Origin: Ochromonadaceae sp. CCMP2298
Lineage: Eukaryota; Sar; Synurophyceae; Ochromonadales; Ochromonadaceae
Assembly: GCA_026770595.1 (NCBI GenBank)
Contig: MU634158.1
Coordinates: forward strand, 1-15,053
Direction: 5' to 3'
DNA length: 15,053 bases
The stretch's first letter is position 1. Each line of letters starts with the position of its first letter. Positions 7,307 through 14,898 of this stretch are shown in pieces. The translations under genes were made by a program, and so were the position numbers. The notes beneath the pieces are model-generated. The model searched no databases. It was not told where the DNA came from and saw only the letters and a list, made by a program, of their open reading frames with translations.

Positions 7307-10300
7307 ATGGATCAAGCATTTGACCTCGATCAAATCGGTAAGGATTCGCGCGTTTACTGGCTTGAGACGCTCCGTCAAATGCAATGCGCATTGCTGACTC
7401 TGATCTGTATGCATCAAATATGCATTGCTGATGACTTTGATCTGCGTGCGTCAAATGCGCATTCTCTGATCTGTGCGCACGCATCCCCTCCTCTCTTCTC
7501 AGATGTCGCGGTGCGTTTGGCCCTTGCGGTGCTCGATCCTGTGCCCAGTGGGACCGATGAAGCCGCCGTGCAGAGCCTATTCACGGACGAGCTTCTGCTG
7601 CAGGTACAGTGTGAAGTGTTGCTCCTGCAACTGCGTTTGGGGAAGCTGTCTGATTGCATCTCACCCCTTTATGCACGTTCCAGGTTGCGAGGATGGTTGT
7701 GAGCCATGTGGGCTTTTCGGGCGAGTCGGCGCTGGTCTACGAGGAGTTGCTGACGGAGAGCATCGTGGCCTTCACTGGCCAGCCCATTGACTCCAGCACC
7801 TCGTCCCTCCTGGGGCAGGTGATGAAGGCCCTGCTGGAGCCAGTCTTGTCCTACCACGCAGATGGGGTGGAGGAGGGGGACTTGTTGGTGGACACGGACT
7901 CAGTGGACCTGTTGGACCAGATCGGAGAGCAGGGAGGGGAGCCGGGACTGCGCTCGGGAGGCTCAGGAAATAGCAAGATCATGGAACGCTTGGAGCGAAT
8001 AGAGCGTATGGGACGTATGGACGACAGCTCTTCTGGGGACGAGCAGGACAGTCGGCTGATGAGCAGTCGGGAGCGCCTGTACCTCTCGGAGGAGGCGGAG
8101 TACGCAGACGTGGATGTGGATGGTGTTGATGACGGTGATTATGTTGACGGCGAGGCTGGGGATGAAGTGGAGGAGGTGTCGCACGAAGGCTCGTCCACCT
8201 CCGTCTCCCTCAACAGCTACGATGGGGGAGAGGAGGGAGAAGGGGTGCAGACCAGTGACAGCTCGAGTGACAGCGAGCACATGAGCTTCCAGTCCCCTGC
8301 AGCGCACAACGTGCGCAGGGTAGTGCCTGAGACGCCAGCTACCGACCCCACTCAGGAGCCGCTGCCTGCCTGGCTGATGCCCAAGTCTCCCATGGATGCC
8401 TACTTCCGCAAGGGCTACGGGGGTCTGGGCGAGGAGGAGTTGAGTGAGGTGATCCACGAAGTGACCAGCAGCCAGAAGAAGGCCAAGCAGATGAGCAGGA
8501 TCAAGGACGACAACGAGATGAGCAGTGGGACGGACACAGACTCGGATGCGGAGTGTGCGGAAGAGGGGTCGGTTGAGAGTGGGTATGTGGAGCATCAGCA
8601 GCTGTTTGCCTCTCCTACTCTGGACAGGAAGACGCACAGCCGACCAGCGGACAGCCCCAGTGACAGTGACACACCTGCCTGGCTGATGCCCAAGTCTCCC
8701 ATGGATGCCTACTTCCGCAAGGGCTACGGGGGTCTCGGCAAGGATGACTTGAAGGAGGTTATACACGAGGTGACCAGCAGCCAGAAGAAGGCTAAGAAGG
8801 AGCACGAGCAGATGCACATGGGGGAGGGGGGCGAGGGGGGGGAGATCACTCTGGACGACCTGCCCGACGACTTCGGCGCAGGCCTAGTCTCCGCCACAGC
8901 CACCCCCACTAGTCTGAAGACACGCGCCAATGGAAAGGGCAAGGGGGGGGCTACCCCTACCCAGGCTCTCTTCCAGTCTCCCTCGGGCAGGGGCGGTGCG
9001 GAGGTGGGTGCTGTGCCTGCCTGGCTGATGCCCAAGTCTCCCATGGATGCCTACTTCCGCAAGGGCTACGGGGGTCTGGGCAAGGAGGAGCTGAAGGAGG
9101 TGATCCACGAGGTGACCAGCAGCCAGAAGAAGGCCCCTCGTCCGCCTGTGTCGTCTCCTGGGGTGGGGAAGGACACGAAGGACAAGCTAGCGACCAAGCT
9201 GCTGGGCAACTTCCACAAGGCCATGCCTAGGCCCAGCGACAAGAGCAGGCCGGCACCGGCACCTGCACCTGCATCGCCCCGAGGAGCGAAGAAGAAGTCG
9301 GGCAAGCGCAAGCCCTCTGTCCCGTACACCAGTCGCACGCGGCTGGGGGCACGCAGGGATGGGGAAACGCTCAAAAGCGCATGGGGGGTGGGGGCTGATG
9401 ATGGGGGCAGTGATGGCGCGGTTGAGAACATAATGTTCGAGGGGGGGGATGCGGATCCGGACCTACTGCCTAGCGCGCACCCCTCCACTGGACTGCCCTT
9501 GGACGCTGCTGGCTCTCTGCAGCTGACAGGCAGTGCCGTGCTGAACGAGATGATCAGGGAGTCCTACAGGGGCCACATGCAGCAGTACGCATCGGCACCC
9601 TCCCACCCCTCAGACCCCGCCCCCCCGCTGCTCCAGAGTCCCAAGATCCAGACGACTCTGGACGAGATCGACGAGCTCATCCGCACCAACCTGCACAAAC
9701 TGTCCAAGATCAAGAAAACCACCCCCCACAGAGGCATCGGAGGCATTGGAGGCATAGGGGGCAAGGAGCCCGAGCGCAGGGTGCAGGCGCAGAGGCAGAA
9801 GCTCACACGTGCTGCGCCACCCCCCTCTTTCTCTCGATCTTCTGTAGCTATGTCTCGGTCGCATACTGTGCCTCCAAAGACGAACGGGAGCCATAACGGG
9901 AGTAATGTAGGGAATAAGGCCTCCTTCAAGAAGGCGCGCACCTCCAATGCGAATGCGAATGCGAAGGTCGCGGAGAACGGCGAGCCCACACCTGTTGTGA
10001 AAACGCCCCTGCGTCGCTCCAGCTCGACCTCCAGGACCTCTCTGCCCAAGAACAGCCGCCTGCTGACCCCCACGGTGGCTACGTCTATGCGCTCGGTGGA
10101 CCTGGGTGCCTTCTCCTCCGACCTGCTGGTGCAGAGCCAGGCCGCCAGGGTCAGTGGGGTGCTGAGCTCACTAGGGGAGGCGAAGACGCTGTCCCAGTCC
10201 AAGAGCTTGAAGGTGTTCGACATCAACTCCTTCAACGGACAGCACGTAATGCGCAGCACCAGTGCATCGCGCTCCCGCGCTCATACGGCGTCCTCAGAAA

Positions 10301-10747
10301 CACCAGGTACGGCACTGCATCCTCACATCCTCACAGCCGTTACGAGGGTCTTTCCACCTATGTCCTAGTGTCTTATTAATCATATATCTTATATTTGTCG
10401 TATTTATACTATTTCTTCCGCATTCGACCAACACAGCTGCAAGGTCCAGCGGACAGAAGGCGAGCGAAGGGAACAAGGCAGACAAGAGCTCCCTCGCAGC
10501 TGGCAGCCGGCTCACTGCCCCCACCTTTGCGTCCGTCATGCGGTCCCTCGACACCGCCACCAACTCACCCGCGCTGCGGAGGATGTGCTCCCAGGGGATA
10601 GGACCGAGTGGGGGCAAGGTGTACTCGTACAAGGGCTCCTCCCTGGCCAAGGCGCTGCTCAACAGCACGGACAAGGCCCCACGCAAGCGCAGAAAACGGA
10701 GAGGGAAGAAGGGGACCGCGCCCATCACAGTAATGAAAAGCTTATAA
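7307..10747 (+). CDS. Uncharacterised 1021-aa protein with three near-identical 40-residue repeats
   Basis: Four exons, 7307-7337, 7503-7603, 7684-10306 and 10437-10747, join in phase (1, 0, 1) at GT-AG sites. The first 110 residues look like a compact helical domain (...DELLLQVARMVVSHVGF...EELLTESIVAF...). Next is an acidic, Ser-rich region (about 163-245). Three copies of a unit beginning PAWLMPKSPMDAYFRKGYGG and ending in a TSSQKKA element lie at 272-312, 375-415 and 489-528. The rest is low-complexity, Ser/Lys/Arg-rich sequence with PAPAPAP (about 567), GIGGIGG (about 730) and NANANA tracts. The C-terminus is strongly basic (KAPRKRRKRRGKKG, 998-1011), a likely nuclear localisation or nucleic-acid-binding tail. 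I recognise no family. Each repeat has a KSPM site that could be phosphorylated. The repeats look like short linear docking modules in a disordered scaffold; this is inference. The start ATG at 7307 is the first in its open frame. Confidence 0.82.
7338..7502 (+). other. Intron 1 of the triple-repeat gene, with internal repeats
   Basis: Donor ATCG|GTAAGG, acceptor CTTCTCAG|ATG, phase 1 (split codon G|AT gives Asp). The intron holds three imperfect tandem copies of a 30- to 39-nt unit (separate entry). Removing it joins MDQAFDLDQI to DVAVRLALAVL. Confidence 0.8.
7375..7480 (+). repeat. Three imperfect tandem copies of a 30-39 nt unit inside an intron
   Basis: Copies begin with TCAAAT at 7375, 7414 and 7451. 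Each continues with a TGC(G)CATT core and a CTGATCTG/TTGATCTG segment, and ends in a GTGCG/TATGCA-type purine-pyrimidine alternation. Copies differ by small gaps and substitutions. They lie wholly in the first intron of the triple-repeat gene. Confidence 0.65.
7604..7683 (+). other. Intron 2 of the triple-repeat gene
   Basis: Donor CTGCAG|GTACAG, acceptor CGTTCCAG|GTT, 80 nt, phase 0. It joins ...DELLLQ to VARMVVSHVGF. No internal gene. Confidence 0.78.
8365..8487 (+). repeat. Coding repeat, copy 1 of the PAWLMPKSP unit
   Basis: This encodes residues 272-312 of the 1021-aa protein. The first 62 nt are identical to copies 2 and 3. The variable part reads EEELSEV where copy 3 reads KEELKEV. 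Confidence 0.95.
8674..8796 (+). repeat. Coding repeat, copy 2 of the PAWLMPKSP unit
   Basis: This encodes residues 375-415. It shares the 62-nt identical block with the other copies and then diverges most, reading KDDLKEV, with several synonymous changes. The gap from copy 1 is 186 nt. Confidence 0.95.
9016..9135 (+). repeat. Coding repeat, copy 3 of the PAWLMPKSP unit
   Basis: This encodes residues 489-528. Over 120 nt it differs from copy 1 at only five positions by eye. The gap from copy 2 is 219 nt. It is followed by a Pro/Ala/Lys-rich linker. Confidence 0.95.
10307..10436 (+). other. Intron 3 of the triple-repeat gene
   Basis: Donor CACCAG|GTACGG, acceptor AACACAG|CT, 130 nt, phase 1 (split codon G|CT gives Ala919). 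The intron is clearly AT-rich around 10365-10420, unlike its exons. If retained, translation stops at 10366-10368. Confidence 0.75.
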
Positions 10748-10790
10748 CACGATATTTACAACGTAGGTAGGTAGGTAGTAGGTCAGCATT
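10748..10790. other. 43-bp gap between convergent stop codons
   Basis: The + strand gene ends at 10747 and the - strand gene ends at 10791. The gap contains four copies of GTAG (10763-10778). Both 3' UTRs and polyadenylation sites must lie in this gap or in the opposing gene, so the transcripts probably overlap antisense. Confidence 0.7.
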
Positions 10791-12312
10791 TTACTCGGAC
10801 CACCAGCGCACAAATTCGGAGAATTCTATTGACTCGAGGTTGTCCGCGTCTAAGTAAAGAGCCGTGAGCCCGATCTCTGTTTCGCTGTACTCCTCACCCA
10901 TATCCTGCAGGAGAGATGGATGGGTGGATGGATGGGTGGATGGATGGGTGGAGGGAATGATGGGGGAAGAGAATGGTAATAGAAGTGTGTAATTGTATGA
11001 TTAGTGAATAGGTGAGTGATGAAGGGTTAGGGCAGTGGATGCCAACAGATCAACAGATCAACAGATCAACAGATCAACAGAAGCAGGTATAAAGGGCTAG
11101 GGAGGGGATGACATGAGTTGGGGTCTAGCCAACTCTACTCTACTCGCACACATACACATACAGATACAGATACACATACAAGTGCTCTACTCGTACCTGC
11201 AGCAGTACGTACAGGTCACTCGAGGAGACGCTGCCGCTCAGCTGAGAGTCGTACTGAGAGAACCCGAACCTCAGTGCGTCCAGCTCCTGCAGAGTCATGT
11301 CCGGCACCGTGCGCAGAAGAGTGTTCGCTGCTGTGGCCTGCTGCATGAACCACAGTCCGGATACAATGCAGAACTGTGCGAACTGGTTCCAAGTGAGAGC
11401 TTCGTCTGCACACCTGCCCCCGCCTATGTCGAAGTCTACGCCTCCGTCGCTAGTCACCGCAAGGCACTCTGCGTATATGCTGAGCTGCTTCTCGATCAGT
11501 GCTAGGGTGACAGGAGGTGCCTGGCGCAGGTTTCCCAGCAGATCCGCCAGGGCCACTTTCGCACCTGTGGCCACTTTATGCAGAGGCACGCTGCTGGGCA
11601 TATGCACCTTGGCACACGCCAGAGAGCCGAACCCCGAACTCGATGCACCCTCCATACGTGATGCCTGGGCTGGGCCTGGGATGCTGAGTGCTTTGCACAG
11701 CACAGCAGTGAATGTGTCTTCTTCTGTGAGGAAGGTGGTGAAGTTGTCTGCTGCCGCTATGATGCTCAGCACCTCCCTCTCCTCTTGACCCCTCCCCCCC
11801 CCATCGAGACAATCGAGAGCATTGAGATCGACCAGCAGACTGTTCACCAGGGTGTAGGGCAGCTGCTCGCTCTCGTGGCAGCCTATGGCCAGGTACTGGA
11901 ACGAGCGGTAGTTGGGAGAAAACGTCAGCGAGATGCGCAACTGGCCCACCAGCTTGGCGCCCATCCGCAGCGCAACAGAAGAAGACCTCGCGCTCTTAAT
12001 GGTCATAACCTCGCTACAGAGGACTGTGATCGGGGTGCCTTTGGAGGACCTCAGCACGAGGGAGAACTGGATGTCCCAGCCCAGGCAGCAGCGGAACTCC
12101 ATCGCCTCGTCCCAACGCGGGTTCGACACGAAGGCACCAGCAGTGCTCTGCCTCACTATTCTAGCCCCAGTCCTGGCAACAACAACTTCACAGTGCATAG
12201 ATGAAACTTCCTCTGAGAGAGGCAGGTCCTCAAGCGTTGCATCTGCCAGCGTCAAACTCGCACTTCCGAGCTCTTTGTCGAGCAGCCCCGCTCGTCGCGC
12301 TTCGTAGCTCAT
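10791..12312 (-). CDS. C2-like and EF-hand protein, 409 aa
   Basis: Two exons on the - strand, 12312-11197 and 10904-10791, join in phase 0. The start is the ATG at 12312. Residues about 18-132 have the alternating hydrophobic pattern and NPRWDE...LVLRSS...GQLRISLTF elements of a C2-like beta sandwich. The middle (about 140-335) is helical and unassigned. A C-terminal EF-hand pair follows: loop 1, D355 to D366 (DSQLSGSVSSSD), at the end of exon 1, and loop 2, D391 to E402 (DADNLESIEFSE), in exon 2, followed by FVRWWSE. Loop 2 lacks the usual central Gly. By family, C2 domains bind membranes, often with calcium, and paired EF-hands bind calcium, so a calcium-responsive membrane or cytoskeletal role is possible but not shown. 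The start lies head to head with the bZIP locus. The EF-hand call is stronger than the C2 call. Confidence 0.78.
10915..10950. repeat. Minisatellite, three perfect 12-bp copies
   Basis: The unit GATGGATGGGTG is repeated exactly three times on the + strand, inside the intron of the C2/EF-hand gene. Confidence 0.95.
11043..11081. repeat. Tandem repeat of CAACAGAT
   Basis: Four perfect 8-bp copies (11043-11074) are followed by seven bases of a fifth, in the same intron. Confidence 0.95.
11152..11181. repeat. Tandem repeat of ATACAN
   Basis: Five copies of the hexamer ATACA followed by C, G or A lie close to the donor site of the same intron. Confidence 0.85.
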
Positions 12313-12636
12313 TTTCGCCGCAGTAGTTCGCTCCGTCCACCGCCGAGGCCAGGTCTCGCCAGGATGACAGCGCAGACTTGCTCAGGAGCTCCAGCTGTAA
12401 AGTGGCAGACAAGAGATGTTGAGATATTCCAGGATCCAGAATTTTGGTCGTTCGAACAAACGGTCGAAAGACTTCGTTTGGGGCAAAAATACCCAGACCA
12501 TATTGGCTCACTGTCGAAGAGCAGGAAGAGCAGGAGATCCCGCAGAATTACTCTGGCTCAAGCACAATTATTCTACCGGTGGGAACGATAACCTAACGAT
12601 CGATTTCAAAGGCTGCAAGGGAAGACGAAGACGAGG
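12313..12636. promoter_or_regulatory. Divergent promoter region / 5' region of the bZIP locus
   Basis: This 324-nt stretch separates the C2/EF-hand start (-) from the first bZIP ATG (+). Two overlapping open frames (12364-12591 and 12416-12640) could be upstream ORFs or a 5' exon. A potential donor, CTACCG|GTGGGA, ends an exon at 12578. Possible acceptors end at 12611 and 12619, preceded by a CTAAC branch-like motif at 12592-12596. None of this is secure enough to call as coding. Confidence 0.4.
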
Positions 12637-12888
12637 ATGATGATGGGGCGAGACAACGCGAAGAAGGAGCTCCGAAGGTTGAAGAACCGAGAATCCGCTG
12701 AGCGGAACAGGAGGGAGAAGGACGACACGATTGAAGCTCTGGAGGGCAAGATACTCAACCTAAGCACGCAGATCCACACTGTCGAGATCGAAAACTGGTC
12801 CCTGCGACGCTCCTTTGACACCGGCGCCTTCCTCGAGGAGCCATTCCCTGAGTACACACCACCCATTCTGGAACCTGCTGAGTTCTAA
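12637..12888 (+). CDS. Small bZIP protein or bZIP exon (copy 1), 83 aa
   Basis: The frame opens with three ATGs and encodes a complete bZIP domain. The basic region ELRRLKNRESAERNRR has the invariant N-x7-R (N17, R25). Leucine-zipper positions follow at the exact heptad spacing: L35, L42, V49 and L56. A short tail rich in Pro and Glu follows and stops at TAA 12886-12888. By family it would dimerise through the zipper and bind DNA in the nucleus. It could stand alone as a dwarf bZIP that dimerises with larger partners, or be the end of a longer product: the frame upstream is closed by TAA at 12589-12591, but removing a possible 33-nt GT-AG segment (12579-12611) would extend it back to ATG 12364. 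It lies immediately upstream of a second bZIP domain in another frame. The domain is certain by pattern; the gene boundaries are not. Confidence 0.7.
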   Translation: MMMGRDNAKKELRRLKNRESAERNRREKDDTIEALEGKILNLSTQIHTVEIENWSLRRSFDTGAFLEEPFPEYTPPILEPAEF

Positions 12889-12895
12889 AATATTA

Positions 12896-12911
12896 AAGGG
12901 GTTCGCCCCTA
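12896..12911 (+). repeat. GC hairpin with TTCG loop between the two bZIP segments
   Basis: AGGGG and CCCCT flank TTCG and form a 5-bp stem, eight nt after the TAA of bZIP copy 1 and just before the presumed branch site (CTAAC) of the next exon. It could affect splicing or serve as a 3' end element. Confidence 0.5.
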
Positions 12912-12929
12912 ACCTTCTTCTTGCGTCAG

Positions 12930-13591
12930 AAGACGGGTGTGTACTCAAGGAACCGGACTCCATCATCGAGGTTGCCGCGCCGGTCGTCAAGCCGGAAGTC
13001 GTCGCACTGGACCAGGCTTCGTGCAAACGGAGACGCCAAGACCGGATCGAAGTCCTGCAAAGGAAGAGGCTCAAGCTCGACAGTTCCTCCGAGGCGACCT
13101 CTACCTCCAGCGTTCAATTCCTCACCAAGGAAGAGATCCGCCGGAAGAAGAACCGCGAGTCCGCCGAGCGCAGCCGCCTCCGCAAGCTGGCGCGCATCGA
13201 CGACCTCACCTTCACCGCCTGCGAGATGTTCGTGCATCTGCGCGACCTCACGGAGATGAACTGCGCACTACGATCAGCCCCGAGATCCATCTACCAGTTC
13301 GTCTCTCGGGATTTCTTCAAGTCGAGCGCTCTCCAGAGCACACCCACAAGCTCCAGCTCCAGCTCCCCCACATCATCGTCGTCTTCCTCCCTTGCAGGTA
13401 TAGTTGAATGCGATTATAACTCCGATGATTCATCCGTCTCCTCTATTACTGTTCACAGCCGGCCGCGGGCGCATGCCACCGCAGTCTCGTACGGCTTCGA
13501 TGACATCGATGACGACTGTGTGAGCAATCACGGCCAGGACTGGGGCGACTTCCTCGCTACTATCGATCTCAACCATTTTGAGTTTGTCTAG
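12930..13591 (+). CDS. bZIP transcription factor, 3' exon (copy 2)
   Basis: This open segment encodes 220 residues to TAG 13589-13591, counting the codon split at the acceptor, but has no ATG before its bZIP domain, so it must be joined to an upstream exon. A clear acceptor (CTAAC, then CTTCTTCTTGCGTCAG) ends at 12929 and needs a phase-1 donor. The best GT candidate I found is at 12578, preceded by an open frame from ATG 12416. An alternative is a GC donor inside bZIP copy 1 (GAGG|GCAAGA, near 12747). In the exon, a basic KRRRQDR is followed by RRKKNRESAERSRLRK with N-x7-R (N75, R83) and heptads L93, M100, L107, L114. Then come a Ser-rich tract and an acidic, aromatic C-terminus (DWGDFLATIDLNHFEF) like an activation region. 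The role would be a nuclear DNA-binding regulator; the target is unknown. Confidence 0.75.
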
Positions 13592-14653
13592 GTAGTTAAG
13601 GTACCCCATTCTTCCACCGCTTCCATGTGTGCGGTATTAGTTGTAGATATTGGCTAGGAACACATTGATGTTGTATTACTCTTCCGTGTAAATTTGCGTT
13701 GAAGCAATTTCCAGTTCAAGATATATGATTTTGGACGTTTTCCGGACTCGCAGAACATGGACTGTACCGCTGCATCAAACACATACAAATGCTCTGTAAT
13801 TGGGCACGTTTGCTGCAACGACTACGTTCCAGTTGTCATCGGATGACCTCGGGAAGTGGCTCCATGCATTGCGTTAAGTCACCCTCCTCCCTCCTTTTTC
13901 ACACATATCTGCGCGGGTACCGCACTTTTTGGAATCTGAAGCTGCACATGGGCCTCATTATCGCAGCTGAAGGGTCAACAGGGGTGCTGTGCTAGTGGCG
14001 GCTAAGGCTTGAAGTGATGCGTAGAAATTCTGCCCTGCCGCAGCATGATTGCACGATCTTCTACTGCCAACCACAATTTTGTTTACTGAACACTATGAAG
14101 CGGTAGCGTTTTACGCCGGAAGAACGGTGTTTTGCATATTCACGGGGCGTCAGATTTTCCCCACGCACTACTTCACTGTATTCGGCGACCAACCTGTAAT
14201 GAACTTCGCCTGCGTCTCTCACTGAAGATGTAGCTCGAACTCCTTGCCACATTTTTGAGAAGCATTGTGATTCTAAAAATTAGCGACCTAAATTTAAGTT
14301 TTCAGAAGGGATGGTATGTACTTATGCTGTACAGTACGTGAGTTTGTGGGAAGGGCAAAGACGCTCTGCGCTAGCAGGGACTTTGTGGAGGTTGTGCGCT
14401 TGGCCAGCAACCACACTCCCCCACAGTGTTGGGCACGTAAGTACGGTTGGTGGTGTACACAGCGTAGAGTACAGCCCTACCCCAGTACTGTGGGGTTGTG
14501 GTATTTTTTTTTCTTCTTCCTTTTAATGCTTACTGTTAGAATATCTGGAAACTAAAAAGTTTTAGATATGGTTCTAATCCAACAATATGCAGTTAGTTAG
14601 TTACAATAGTCAAAACCGTTACTGTTTCCCATGTTCCCGACTACACCGCTCTC

Positions 14654-14673
14654 TTTGACCCAAAGGGGTCAAA
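14654..14673. repeat. 8-bp inverted repeat upstream of the 14899 gene
   Basis: TTTGACCC (14654-14661) and GGGTCAAA (14666-14673) are separated by AAAG. The flanking CTCTTTGAC recurs at about 14697. It could be a dimeric transcription-factor site; this is not established. Confidence 0.5.
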
Positions 14674-14770
14674 AGGGACTTCAATGTGTGTGCACGCTCT
14701 TTGACTGCATTTAGACAGACATGTTCGTGCTGTAATCAAGTCTCTCGTCACAATCATCGAGTGCGAAGGC

Positions 14771-14882
14771 TACTTCCTTAATTCGCTAATCTTGCAGATC
14801 AAGCTCACTTCTTACACTCGTTCCTCATTCTACTTTAAACCCGTCTTCGCTCTTCACAGAGTTTGACAGAATTAAGGAAGTA
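14771..14882. repeat. 14-bp perfect inverted repeat before the last gene
   Basis: TACTTCCTTAATTC (14771-14784) and GAATTAAGGAAGTA (14869-14882) are exact reverse complements with an 84-nt loop. The right arm ends 16 nt before the ATG at 14899. If both arms are transcribed they could pair in the 5' UTR. Confidence 0.75.
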
Positions 14883-14898
14883 CATCACACTGACTACC

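Larger units (their letters stand above)
10905..11196 (-). other. Microsatellite-rich intron of the C2/EF-hand gene
   Basis: In transcript sense the donor is CTGCAG|GTACGA and the acceptor CTCCTGCAG|GATATGG. 292 nt, phase 0. It separates the two EF-hand loops. Exon 2 is only 114 nt and encodes the second EF-hand and the stop, which strongly supports the junction. Confidence 0.8.
13592..14898. other. Long intergenic region without a convincing gene
   Basis: About 1.3 kb, of visibly lower GC than the coding exons. It should contain the 3' UTR of the bZIP gene and the promoter of the gene at 14899. Short open frames exist (13789-13995 and 14311-14555 on +, 14061-14252 on -), but none has a known domain, repeat structure or the GC-rich third positions of the neighbours. 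A T-rich run lies at about 14505-14524. Two inverted repeats near the right end are listed separately. Confidence 0.5.

Noticed and set aside
7963-8817. 284-codon open frame antisense to the triple-repeat gene
   Set aside because: It mirrors the repeats on the opposite strand and is open only because of codon composition. No independent motif or start context supports it.
8365-9135. CRISPR-like or mobile-element interpretation of the three repeats
   Set aside because: The units are in frame within a single coding exon of a eukaryotic gene, unequal in spacing (186 and 219 nt), and include coding variation.
12896-12911. AGGGGTTCGCCCCT as the T-arm of a tRNA
   Set aside because: The loop has 4 nt rather than 7 and there is no cloverleaf around it. 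It is treated as a simple hairpin.
13393-13400. CTTGCAG|GTA as an intron boundary inside bZIP copy 2
   Set aside because: The frame is open through the site and the Ser-rich to acidic transition reads well without splicing. No matching partner site is needed.
14061-14252. 63-codon open frame on the - strand in the low-GC spacer
   Set aside because: The translation has no recognisable domain and the frame is short enough to occur by chance. No splice partner was evident.
14311-14555. Two overlapping + strand frames of 71 and 79 codons
   Set aside because: They overlap each other in different frames, run into a T-rich homopolymer, and show no family pattern. A decayed mobile element is possible but unsupported.
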